DNA from: Candidatus Pacearchaeota archaeon
GTDB taxonomy: Archaea > Nanobdellota > Nanobdellia > Pacearchaeales > UBA284
Assembly: GCA_023511755.1 (NCBI GenBank)
Contig: JAIMAW010000032.1
Location: forward strand, 1 to 5,532
Direction of reading: 5' to 3'
Length of the DNA stretch: 5,532 nt
Numbering within the stretch: the first letter of the stretch is position 1; every line of letters starts with the position of its first letter. Below, one piece after another: positions 1 to 4,901 of this stretch. The notes under the pieces were generated by a model that saw nothing but the letters and a program-made list of their open reading frames with translations, had not been told where the DNA came from and did not search any database. Made by a program: the position numbers and the translations under genes.

Positions 1-609
1 AGCCACCCTTCTCATCTCTTTCTTCTCCTTGTGTTGCACAGGCGCTGTTATCTTTGGCTGTTCTTTTTCAATCTCTTTGTGGAGCATCTTTTCCCTCTCT
101 TTCTTCTCCTTTTCTTCAGCCTTTTCCTCTTTTTTCTCTTCCGGTTTTATCTCTTTCTTTTCCTCTTTCTCCTTTTTCGCCCTCTCTACTTTCTTTCGTT
201 CTTCTGCCTTTTTTCTTTCCCTCTCTTTCTTCTCCTCTTCAATTTTCTTTAGGTAGACTTCGCTATTAAGGTTCAAAATCCTAATTTTATTTTCTAAAGC
301 TATTTTTGCTATCTCTATTTTCTTTTTTTTACCCATTTTTCCAATAATCGCTATTTCTCCCTCCCTGATACTTTCAAGCTCTTTGGCGTTGCGGATTATT
401 TTAGGCTTCAGATTATTAATGTAGCCCCTCGTGCTCTGCGGGCGGCCATACCCTATTGAAGGTTGTTTGATATACCCTTTTCTTTTCTCTCTGAGCTTAC
501 TATGCCTTCCTCTCGGCCTTCTCCATTTCCGCTTTTTCTTCCTCCCTCTTCCAAGTCTGGATTTTTTGAAACTATCTTTTCTAATAAATAAGGGTTTTCT
601 TTTTGCCAT
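1..609 (-). CDS. rpl32e: Large-subunit ribosomal protein eL32 (L32e), 3' end missing, with long Lys/Glu-rich C-terminal extension
   Basis: eL32 is an archaeal/eukaryotic large-subunit protein. Reading the minus strand from the ATG at 609 gives 203 residues with no stop before the window edge, so the C-terminus is unseen. The core opens MAKRKPLFIRKDSFKKSRLG and includes KWRRPRGRHSKLREKRKGYIK (29-49) and PSIGYGRPQSTRGYINNLKPKIIRNAKELESI (50-81). The nucleotide-binding-like end follows, EIAIIGKMGKKKKIEIAKIALENKIRILNLN (85-115). It matches the family by motif and by position after uL6, where the archaeal order expects eL32 and then eL19. Normal proteins end near residue 115-130. Here a highly charged stretch (about 118-203) rich in EEKKER-type repeats continues, probably a helix or coiled coil, and becomes less repetitive near ITAPVQHKEKKEMRRVA. 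Fusion with the next gene cannot be excluded. Confidence 0.93.
   Translation of the reverse strand, partial: MAKRKPLFIRKDSFKKSRLGRGRKKKRKWRRPRGRHSKLREKRKGYIKQPSIGYGRPQSTRGYINNLKPKIIRNAKELESIREGEIAIIGKMGKKKKIEIAKIALENKIRILNLNSEVYLKKIEEEKKERERKKAEERKKVERAKKEKEEKKEIKPEEKKEEKAEEKEKKEREKMLHKEIEKEQPKITAPVQHKEKKEMRRVA
90..236 (-). repeat. Pair of exact 21-bp direct repeats in the eL32 tail
   Basis: Bases 90-110 and 216-236 are identical over 21 bp and lie 126 bp (42 codons) apart in the same reading frame, each encoding a KEKKERE-like block. A shorter partial copy (15 bp) lies at about 15-29. The repeats sit only in the charged extension, not in the ribosomal core. They could reflect tail growth by partial duplication, or only biased composition. 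Confidence 0.6.
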
Positions 610-619
610 TTTTATTACT

Positions 620-1177
620 TTATTCTCTTTTGTGCCTTCCTTTTTCTTTTTTGACTATCCAAATCCCATCCTGAAAGACTCTCCTATCCTTGGCCTTGAT
701 TTTTGTGATATTCTCTATGTCTGCAGCCTGCTGCCCAGCCTCTTCTTTGTTAGCCGAGGTAATAACAATAAATTCCCCATTTATTTTTACATCAACATCC
801 TTCCTTATTCTAACTTCCCTATCCTTATTCTCCCCAAGAAAATTCTTAATCACGAGACTATTTTTTTCTTTGTCGATGTTAATTGTAATAGGAAAATGCA
901 CGGAACATATTTGTAGTTTATACTCATATTTTTCCTCGACTCCTTTTATCATATTTGAGATATGCGCAGCTATTGAGTTAAGTAACTTCTTATCGTTTTT
1001 TGTTGCCTTTTCATGTTCCAATATAATCTCATCATTTTCTTTTTTTACTTTCACTTTCCTAAGCTTAAATTCTCTCTCCAATGTCCCTTGCGGCCCACTT
1101 ACAGTAATCTTTGGTAGTTCTATTTTCACATCTACTTTCTCAGGTATTCTTATTGTTTTCCTTATCTTCTTTTTCAT
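620..1177 (-). CDS. rplF: Large-subunit ribosomal protein uL6 (L6)
   Basis: uL6 has two related RNA-binding domains and sits near the GTPase centre and sarcin-ricin loop of the large subunit. The 185 residues match the archaeal size. Domain 1 holds IRIPEKVDVKIELPKITVSGPQGTLEREF (9-37) and NSIAAHISNMIKGVEEKYEYKLQICSVHFP (67-96). Domain 2 holds SLVIKNFLGENKDREVRI (107-124) and VDVKINGEFIVITSANKEEAGQQAADIENIT (128-158), closing with the family signature KDRRVFQDGIWIV (163-175). The ATG at 1177 lies 29 nt after the uS8 stop in an A-rich spacer. The stop TAA is 10 nt before eL32. Identity is certain and nothing is broken. Confidence 0.98.
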   Translation of the reverse strand: MKKKIRKTIRIPEKVDVKIELPKITVSGPQGTLEREFKLRKVKVKKENDEIILEHEKATKNDKKLLNSIAAHISNMIKGVEEKYEYKLQICSVHFPITINIDKEKNSLVIKNFLGENKDREVRIRKDVDVKINGEFIVITSANKEEAGQQAADIENITKIKAKDRRVFQDGIWIVKKEKGRHKRE

Positions 1178-1206
1178 TTTTTAACTTTCTTTTCTAACTT
1201 ATCTTC
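1178..1206 (-). other. 29-nt purine-rich spacer between uS8 and uL6
   Basis: The minus-strand spacer is A-rich, with GAAGATAAG near its start and AGAAAAGAAAG nearer the uL6 ATG. No GGAG-type site is present. It resembles the other 30-nt spacers in length and composition and shows no promoter that I can support. Confidence 0.45.
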
Positions 1207-1593
1207 TCAATAGCAGTAAGCTATAAGGCTCCCACCAATCCCTCTCTCTATTGCTTCATGATGCGTCATTAGACCCTTATTTGTTGATACTATTATTATT
1301 CCGAGATCCCTCGAAGGAAGGTACCTCCTGATATACTTATCAAATTCATTTTTCTTCACAAAGAACCTTGGTTTGATAGAGCCACACTTGTTTATTTTTT
1401 TTATTTTTATTACTACTCGTTTAAATTTTTCTTCCTCAACGCGAATTTCTTCAATGTACCCCTCTTCCTTCAATATTTTCAATACTTCCAACATTAGTTT
1501 GGATACTGGCATGATTACCGTTTCCCATTTCCCTGCTTTTTTGCAGTTCATCATATCATTCAACATAGCCGAAAGCCAATCTCTAACTACCAT
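1207..1593 (-). CDS. rpsH: Small-subunit ribosomal protein uS8 (S8)
   Basis: uS8 binds the central domain of 16S rRNA and is a core assembly protein; in bacteria it also represses its own operon, but I see no evidence for that here. The 128-residue length is normal. Conserved parts are the first helix DWLSAMLNDMMNCKKAGK (5-22), VIMPVSKLMLEVLKILKEEGYI (26-47), KINKCGSIKPRFFVKK (66-81), RRYLPSRDLGIIIVSTNKGLMTHHEA (89-114) and the C-terminal GIGGSLIAYCY. The protein ends exactly where the family ends, showing that its TGA is a true stop. The ATG is 10 nt after the uS14 stop with a GATAGATAAG spacer that lacks a Shine-Dalgarno sequence. Confidence 0.98.
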   Translation of the reverse strand: MVVRDWLSAMLNDMMNCKKAGKWETVIMPVSKLMLEVLKILKEEGYIEEIRVEEEKFKRVVIKIKKINKCGSIKPRFFVKKNEFDKYIRRYLPSRDLGIIIVSTNKGLMTHHEAIERGIGGSLIAYCY

Positions 1594-1603
1594 CTTATCT
1601 ATC

Positions 1604-1834
1604 TCACATATATTTTTTGAATCCTATTTCTTTAGCGATTTCTCTGAAACATTGTCTGCACAGATGCAACCCATACTTTTTGATATGGGCCCCGTATCTA
1701 CCACACCTGATACATTTATAAGCCGCAATTCCAAACTTTCTTTCCTTTGGTTTGCAAAATTTTATGAATCGCGCCTTTATTGCAGGCTTGCTTTCCAATT
1801 GCTTTAGTATTTTTCTCCAATCGCTAGCAGTCAT
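1604..1834 (-). CDS. rpsN: Small-subunit ribosomal protein uS14 (S14), zinc-binding type with extended N-terminus
   Basis: uS14 lies in the small-subunit head beside uS3 and uS10. The C-terminal half is the zinc-binding archaeal form: [20 protein letters not shown] with C41 and C44, then [24 protein letters not shown] with C59 and C62, giving two CxxC pairs for one zinc ion. The product has 76 residues, about 20 more than the 50-57 of common archaeal members. The excess is N-terminal ([20 protein letters not shown] and onward to about residue 30), predicted helical and basic. There is no other in-frame ATG before the core, so the extension appears real. The stop TGA is followed in frame by a second stop, TAA, one base before the uS8 ATG. 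No clear Shine-Dalgarno sequence is present. Confidence 0.96.
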   Translation of the reverse strand: MTASDWRKILKQLESKPAIKARFIKFCKPKERKFGIAAYKCIRCGRYGAHIKKYGLHLCRQCFREIAKEIGFKKYM

Positions 1835-1864
1835 TTTTTATTTATTCTTTTTTTATTTTTCTTA
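1835..1864 (-). other. A-rich 30-nt spacer between uL5 and uS14
   Basis: On the minus strand the spacer is almost pure A and T with two G residues, and it contains the second of two tandem TAA codons. No Shine-Dalgarno sequence precedes the uS14 ATG. An unstructured A-rich leader could help ribosome loading. I see no convincing BRE/TATA pair, so I do not call a promoter. Confidence 0.5.
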
Positions 1865-2365
1865 TTATTTCTCTATATTTACTTTGAAATTATTTTTGAA
1901 GTATTCTATCGTTTCTTCTTTGGTTATCCTATGTCTCCGCCCTATTTTGCTTTTCGCCCTTCTTCTTTTCTCTACCCGATAGCCAGGTCTACTTAATTTT
2001 ACCACTACATCAAATCCCATTATCCCAATCTCCCGCTGGTATGGGAGCGAGGGTATTTCTATGTACTCTTTAATGCCAAAACTCAAAAATCCAGGATTGA
2101 ATTGTTTCTCCTTGAGTTTTGGGACCCCTGCAAGCAAAGCCCTAAGCAGTTCAGCCGTATTTTTTCTGATAGTTACCTTACATCCGATTGGTAGCCCGGG
2201 TCTTATTTTGAAAGCCGGAATCCTCTTTTTGGCGAGCGTCTTTACAGGGGTTGCTTTTGTAATGAACTTCAATAGCTTAACAGCTTTCTCCAGTTTGTTC
2301 GGATCTGCGGTCGAGCAATGCAAAGTTATACTTTCAATAGATATTTTTCTCATATTCTCCTTCAT
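1865..2365 (-). CDS. rplE: Large-subunit ribosomal protein uL5 (L5)
   Basis: uL5 binds 5S rRNA and sits in the central protuberance, touching the small-subunit head and P-site tRNA. The product has 166 residues, typical for archaea. Family features are ISIESITLHCSTADPNKLEKAVKLLKFIT (8-36), PVKTLAKKRIPAFKIRPGLPIGCKVTIRK (40-68), FLSFGIKEYIEIP (93-105), IGIMGFDVVVKLSRPGYRVEKRRR (113-136) and RRHRITKEETIEYF near the end. The glycine-rich NxGVG loop normal at about residue 15 is replaced by HCSTADPN. Two starts are possible, ATG at 2365 and ATG at 2353 (MRKISIE). The first has TAA-G-ATG spacing and a better-placed AGGGG. The end carries tandem stops, TAATAA, followed by a 30-nt A-rich gap. Confidence 0.97.
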   Translation of the reverse strand: MKENMRKISIESITLHCSTADPNKLEKAVKLLKFITKATPVKTLAKKRIPAFKIRPGLPIGCKVTIRKNTAELLRALLAGVPKLKEKQFNPGFLSFGIKEYIEIPSLPYQREIGIMGFDVVVKLSRPGYRVEKRRRAKSKIGRRHRITKEETIEYFKNNFKVNIEK

Positions 2366-2366
2366 C

Positions 2367-3017
2367 TTACGCCCCTACAACAATTACATTTTCTCTTGGG
2401 ATCTCAAATGTGTTTTTTTCTATTACTATTGAAATTTTGTCGTCTACCTTAGTAATTTTTCCATTTTGCCCTGTATGCCTTCCCTTTATCACCAGGGCAA
2501 GACACCCTTCTTTGAGTTCCAGGTGCCCTATTGGCTTGTTTGCTTTCACATCCAAAACTATGCTATCACCTACTTTTATCTCCGTATCATCGGTAATAAA
2601 GTTTTTTCCATCATGCAGATTAATCTGTATTTTTTTGCCTCTTAGAATTTTTTTACCTATGACCTTACATACTTTTTTATTTAACTGGTCTTTATTTATC
2701 TCTTGCACTTTGATTTTGCCTTTTTTTCCTATAGTGATAGTGAATGCTTTCTCTAATTTCTTGAGATAAATCCTGTCAAAAAGCCCTACACCGAATTTCT
2801 CATTCTTGATCGGTCGGTTATCGACTAACACATTCCCCTCCTTAAGTATTTTTTTCGCTTCTTTTCTTGTCTTTACTTCTTTTAGTACATCTCTTAGTAA
2901 TACAAGAACCGGAATACAGATCTTCATCGGATGTGGCCCTACCCCCCGAACCATGAAGGTTTTTCCTTTTTTGGCCAAAGGCCAACTTCTGGGCATTGCC
3001 ATTCTCTTAAGATGCAT
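2367..3017 (-). CDS. rps4e: Small-subunit ribosomal protein eS4 (S4e)
   Basis: eS4 is an archaeal/eukaryotic small-subunit protein that contacts 16S rRNA on the subunit body. The product has 216 residues, slightly shorter than common archaeal members. It opens MHLKRMAMPRSWPLAKKG, the family signature. An S4-type RNA-binding segment follows (about 37-85) with VLLRDVLKEVKTRKEAKKIL, EGNVLVDNRPI and VGLFDRI. Then come VCKVIGKKILRGKKIQINLHDGKNF (116-140), VGDSIVLDVKA, and a C-terminal KOW-like segment, ALVIKGRHTGQNGKITKV (174-191). It stops at VIVVGA without the extra C-terminal residues many relatives carry. The start is backed by GGGAGG. The stop TAA is one base before uL5. Presence of this gene between uL24 and uL5 is diagnostic of the archaeal spc order. 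Confidence 0.98.
   Translation of the reverse strand: MHLKRMAMPRSWPLAKKGKTFMVRGVGPHPMKICIPVLVLLRDVLKEVKTRKEAKKILKEGNVLVDNRPIKNEKFGVGLFDRIYLKKLEKAFTITIGKKGKIKVQEINKDQLNKKVCKVIGKKILRGKKIQINLHDGKNFITDDTEIKVGDSIVLDVKANKPIGHLELKEGCLALVIKGRHTGQNGKITKVDDKISIVIEKNTFEIPRENVIVVGA
2372..2376 (-). promoter_or_regulatory. Shine-Dalgarno-like site for uL5
   Basis: Minus-strand AGGGG, six bases before the ATG at 2365, inside the final codons of eS4. A second purine block, AAGGAG at 2357-2362, lies only three bases before the internal ATG at 2353, which is too close for a usual site. The upstream ATG is therefore preferred. Confidence 0.45.
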
Positions 3018-3018
3018 T

Positions 3019-3423
3019 TTATTTGCCTCCCTTTACATTAGTTTTCTCTTTTTTTACTATTTTAATTCTTTTTTTATCTTCTGTACCTATTGCTGTTATG
3101 AGTAAATTGGATGGGCGGAATAGCACATTCGTTTTAGTGCCATCTCTCCTTGCTCTTTGGATTCCTTCCACGCTCACCACCATTTTTTTTATATCTGTCG
3201 TTAAAATCTTCCCTTCCTTGCCTTTGAATGCGCCTTTCATTATCTTTACACTGTCCCCTTTTCTCACAACAAGCGATTTTTTACCATACTTGTTCTTAAG
3301 CTCCTTTGATAATGGCGCAGCAAGCATTTTACGTTTTATATGAAGGGGAGCATTCACCCTAAATTTTCTCTGTTTTCTTGGCTGCTTCGAAGTTTTCCAC
3401 TTAACCGAAAATTTTTGTTTCAT
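3019..3423 (-). CDS. rplX: Large-subunit ribosomal protein uL24 (L24)
   Basis: uL24 binds 23S rRNA early in large-subunit assembly near the tunnel exit. I chose the ATG at 3423, giving 134 residues. A TTG at 3432 would add three residues but overlaps the end of uL14, whereas the ATG follows the uL14 stop as TAA-A-ATG, the same spacing as at other junctions. The archaeal opening TSKQPRKQRKFRVNAPLHIK (11-30) is clear, followed by APLSKELKNKYGKKSLVVRKGD. The KOW motif KGDSVKIMKGAFKGKEGKI is at about 55-73, then VSVEGIQRARRDGTKTNVLFRPSNLLIT. A basic C-terminal end of about 20 residues follows, finishing NVKGGK. No Shine-Dalgarno sequence precedes the ATG. The TAA is one base from the eS4 start. 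Confidence 0.97.
   Translation of the reverse strand: MKQKFSVKWKTSKQPRKQRKFRVNAPLHIKRKMLAAPLSKELKNKYGKKSLVVRKGDSVKIMKGAFKGKEGKILTTDIKKMVVSVEGIQRARRDGTKTNVLFRPSNLLITAIGTEDKKRIKIVKKEKTNVKGGK
3026..3031 (-). promoter_or_regulatory. Strong Shine-Dalgarno site for eS4
   Basis: Minus-strand GGGAGG with an 8-nt spacer to the ATG at 3017. It is the best match to the archaeal anti-Shine-Dalgarno sequence in the window, and it lies within the last codons of uL24 (the GGK end). It fixes the eS4 start at MHLKRM rather than the nearby internal ATG of MAMPRSW. Confidence 0.75.
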
Positions 3424-3424
3424 T

Positions 3425-3826
3425 TTAAACAATTATACTCGCAATTTTTGCTACGAAAGGCCATCTCTCTGCCGCCTCTCTTGCTATAGGTCCCTTAATT
3501 TGGGTCCCCTTTGGATTCCCATCCTCATCTTTGAGCAAGGCTACAGCGTTGTCCGCAAAGCAGATACGCTCACCGCTAGCCCGCCTGTATTCTTTGTGTT
3601 GCCTTACAATTACTGCGAAGAACACTTGTTTTTTAAGCTCAGGGGTTCCCTTGCGGACACTTACCTTAACTAGGTCAGCTATACCGCAAGAAAGCTGCCT
3701 GCCTTTTCTCCCCTTCCCCCGCTTTACTGCAATAACCTTAACAATTTTCGCTCCGCTATTATCTGCGACATTCAAATAGCTACCAATATTTATTCCTTTC
3801 ACAATTTTAGCGGTAATGGCTTTCAT
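3425..3826 (-). CDS. rplN: Large-subunit ribosomal protein uL14 (L14)
   Basis: uL14 is a five-stranded barrel protein on the subunit interface of the large subunit, where it contributes to an intersubunit bridge. The 133-residue length is normal for archaea. Conserved elements run in order: NVADNSGAKIVKVIAV (19-34), GIADLVKVSVRKGTPELKKQV (48-68), AVIVRQHKEYRRASGERICFADNAV (71-95) and GTQIKGPIAREAAERWPFVAKIASIIV at the end, which has the archaeal GPVAREAAERWP pattern. The ATG at 3826 lies 9 nt after the uS17 stop; the spacer is only A and T with a C (ATCAAAAAA) and shows no Shine-Dalgarno sequence. The TAA is one base before the uL24 ATG. Identity is certain. Confidence 0.98.
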   Translation of the reverse strand: MKAITAKIVKGINIGSYLNVADNSGAKIVKVIAVKRGKGRKGRQLSCGIADLVKVSVRKGTPELKKQVFFAVIVRQHKEYRRASGERICFADNAVALLKDEDGNPKGTQIKGPIAREAAERWPFVAKIASIIV

Positions 3827-3835
3827 TTTTTTGAT

Positions 3836-4204
3836 TTATTTTATTTTTTTAACTACACTAAAGTGCACCATCTTGCTCAAGGGCCTACATTCGCCGACCT
3901 GGACAGTATCTCCAAGCTTTATTTCCTTGAGTAAACATTTTGGAAGGTAAGCGTGGATTCTCGTTGATGCCTTAGCAAAACGCTCATATTTTCTGAAATA
4001 AATTAGTCTTTCAAACACAATAACCACTCTCCTTCCAACAATTTTCTCCACTTTTCCTTCAAAGTATCTCCCACGTACGCTTAAACTCCCATGTATTGGG
4101 CACTTCTTATCATCACAGCTGACGTCAACCGTCGTGGATTCTTCTACTTTTCTCATTTTTCCTTTCACTTTTTCTTCCTTGTTCCTTTCTTCTTTTACTT
4201 TCAT
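3836..4204 (-). CDS. rpsQ: Small-subunit ribosomal protein uS17 (S17)
   Basis: uS17 is an OB-fold protein that binds 16S rRNA early in small-subunit assembly. The 122-residue reading starts at the ATG overlapping the Rpp29 stop. The archaeal signature SCDDKKCPIHG (29-39, with C30, C35 and H38) is followed by SVRGRYFEGKVEKI, RLIYFRKYERFAKASTRIHAYLPKC and LGDTVQVGECRPLSKMVHFSVV, all typical. The first 16 residues are nearly all charged and do not resemble the family. The ATG of codon 17 (4156) is preceded by an AAAGG stretch and would give a more ordinary N-terminus of 13 residues before C30, whereas the ATG at 4204 has no Shine-Dalgarno sequence. I give the longer form because it keeps the ATGA coupling, but the start is uncertain. 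The stop TAA is 9 nt before uL14. Confidence 0.95.
   Translation of the reverse strand: MKVKEERNKEEKVKGKMRKVEESTTVDVSCDDKKCPIHGSLSVRGRYFEGKVEKIVGRRVVIVFERLIYFRKYERFAKASTRIHAYLPKCLLKEIKLGDTVQVGECRPLSKMVHFSVVKKIK
4161..4165 (-). promoter_or_regulatory. Possible ribosome binding site for an internal uS17 start
   Basis: Minus-strand AAAGG with four A residues before the ATG at 4154-4156 (codon 17 of the long uS17 reading). It favours a shorter uS17 starting MRKVEESTTVDVSCDD. The match is weak and could be chance in such purine-rich sequence. Confidence 0.3.
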
Positions 4205-4383
4205 TTTTCAATTTTGAAGTTTATCTGTTCTTTTATTAGTTTTTTTATTCCTCTCTTCGTCTCTATTACTAGCAAATTTTTAGTTTCCTCTATTACCCTT
4301 CCTTCGATGCCCTCAAGCGCTTTGTTTTTCGCGCTCACTACTTTTATTCTGCAGCCTACTAGTACTTGCACTCCCAAGTTCAT
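4201..4383 (-). CDS. rnp1: RNase P protein component 1 (Rpp29/Pop4 homologue), short form
   Basis: Rpp29 is a protein cofactor of archaeal RNase P, the ribozyme that removes tRNA 5' leaders; it pairs with Rpp21. The product has only 60 residues, against roughly 90-100 or more in well-known archaeal members. The Sm-like barrel core is recognisable: VLVGCRIKVV (7-16), the signature ALEGIEGRVIEETKNLLVIET (22-42), and KKLIKEQINFKIEK at the end. The usual last part of the barrel, a hairpin ending in a GRPExRxK-like motif, is absent. Neither of the other two frames downstream resembles it, so a simple frameshift is not evident. The gene lies at its canonical place between aIF1 and uS17, starts with ATG after GGAG, and its TGA overlaps the ATG at 4204 as ATGA. 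Identity is good from the signature and position; whether this form is fully functional is open. Confidence 0.9.
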   Translation of the reverse strand: MNLGVQVLVGCRIKVVSAKNKALEGIEGRVIEETKNLLVIETKRGIKKLIKEQINFKIEK

Positions 4384-4387
4384 TTTT

Positions 4388-4391
4388 CTCC
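4388..4391 (-). promoter_or_regulatory. Shine-Dalgarno site for Rpp29
   Basis: Minus-strand GGAG, in the context ATAGGAG followed by four A residues and the ATG at 4383. It sits in the 30-nt gap after aIF1, the longest class of gap here, so this start may be recognised independently of upstream translation. Confidence 0.6.
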
Positions 4392-4413
4392 TATCTGTTT
4401 TCTTGTTTTTGGT

Positions 4414-4704
4414 TTATTCTATATTTTCTTCGCTGAACCCCATCTCTATTAGTTTCTCTCTAGTTTTTCTGGCATGCTCTCCTTGTAATTCTATGATATT
4501 GTTTTTCACTGTTCCTCCGCACGCCAGCTCTTCCTTGAGTTTCTTTGTGATATTCTTAAGGTCGCTTTCAATTCCTGAAATCAATGTCACTTCCTTGCCG
4601 AATCTCCTTTTCACTACTTCTATTCTTATTTTTTCTTTTGTTTTTGCAAGCTCCTTACAAATGCAAGTTTCTATTGGTAAGCCACACTTTGGGCATATAT
4701 TCAT
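4414..4704 (-). CDS. Translation initiation factor aIF1 (SUI1 family)
   Basis: aIF1 binds the small subunit near the P site and helps reject wrong start codons during initiation. The protein has 96 residues. An N-terminal zinc-ribbon-like knuckle carries C4, C7, C14 and C16 (CPKCGLP, CICKE). The SUI1 domain follows, with the basic loop VVKRRFGKEVTLISGI (30-45), the signature ACGGTVKNNIIELQGEH (61-77), and the C-terminal helix REKLIEMGFSEENI. It ends a few residues earlier than many archaeal homologues, which carry a short basic end here. The ATG is one base after the uL29 TAA. I see no Shine-Dalgarno sequence upstream (AACTTAAAACATAAG), so initiation probably depends on termination of uL29. 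A 30-nt gap separates it from Rpp29. Confidence in the family is high. Confidence 0.96.
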   Translation of the reverse strand: MNICPKCGLPIETCICKELAKTKEKIRIEVVKRRFGKEVTLISGIESDLKNITKKLKEELACGGTVKNNIIELQGEHARKTREKLIEMGFSEENIE

Positions 4705-4705
4705 C

Positions 4706-4900
4706 TTATGTTTTAAGTTGATTTAGCTGAGTATTAATCCTCGCTATTACTTTTTTTATTTCTTTCAATTTTTTAGTGCCGCTGCTAGCTAGACCTTTTT
4801 GTGCCTTTATCTTCAATAGTTCAAGCGACAGCTCCTTTCTTTTATTAATTAGTTCTTCCTTATTTAAGCTCTTTATATCTTTGTTTCTTAATATTGCCAT
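4706..4900 (-). CDS. rpmC: Large-subunit ribosomal protein uL29 (L29)
   Basis: uL29 is a small two-helix protein near the polypeptide exit tunnel of the large subunit. The 64-residue length is normal. It starts MAILRNKDIK, the usual archaeal opening. It continues with the helix LNKEELINKRKELSLELLKIKAQKG (about residues 12-36) and a second helix containing IKKVIARINTQL (48-59), the conserved IRRxIARIxT region of the family. The ATG start is one base after the uS3 TAA (TAA-G-ATG) and is preceded by GAGGAG. The stop is again TAA, one base before the aIF1 start. Nothing is missing. Order uS3-uL29-aIF1-Rpp29-uS17 is the standard archaeal arrangement and supports the call. Confidence 0.96.
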   Translation of the reverse strand: MAILRNKDIKSLNKEELINKRKELSLELLKIKAQKGLASSGTKKLKEIKKVIARINTQLNQLKT

Positions 4901-4901
4901 C

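Noticed and set aside
1..260. CRISPR or tandem-repeat array suggested by repeated T/C-rich blocks
   Set aside because: The blocks are unevenly spaced, share a coding frame, and encode the charged eL32 tail; there are no regular spacers.
431..1184. Long open frames on the plus strand opposite eL32, uL6 and uS8
   Set aside because: Their products are runs of F, S, L and I produced by pyrimidine-rich antisense of Lys/Glu-rich genes. They show no recognisable domains or plausible ribosome sites and lie fully opposite certain ribosomal genes.
1174..1209. Possible TGA recoding at the end of uS8, with readthrough reaching the uL6 ATG
   Set aside because: uS8 ends at the conserved GGSLIAYCY C-terminus exactly at this TGA, so it is a normal stop. 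The uS14 end at GFKKYM argues the same for its TGA.
1835..1864. Internal archaeal promoter in the A-rich gap before uS14
   Set aside because: It is A/T-rich as any low-GC spacer would be, with no BRE plus TATA arrangement at a sensible distance from the ATG.
3424..3432. TTG start for uL24 upstream of the ATG
   Set aside because: It would overlap the uL14 end and add three unconserved residues; the ATG at 3423 fits both the family start and the local TAA-N-ATG spacing.
4150..4204. Frameshift that would restore a full-length Rpp29
   Set aside because: In-frame readthrough meets a second stop after one codon, and the other two frames give only charged residues without the expected barrel hairpin or GRPExR-like motif.
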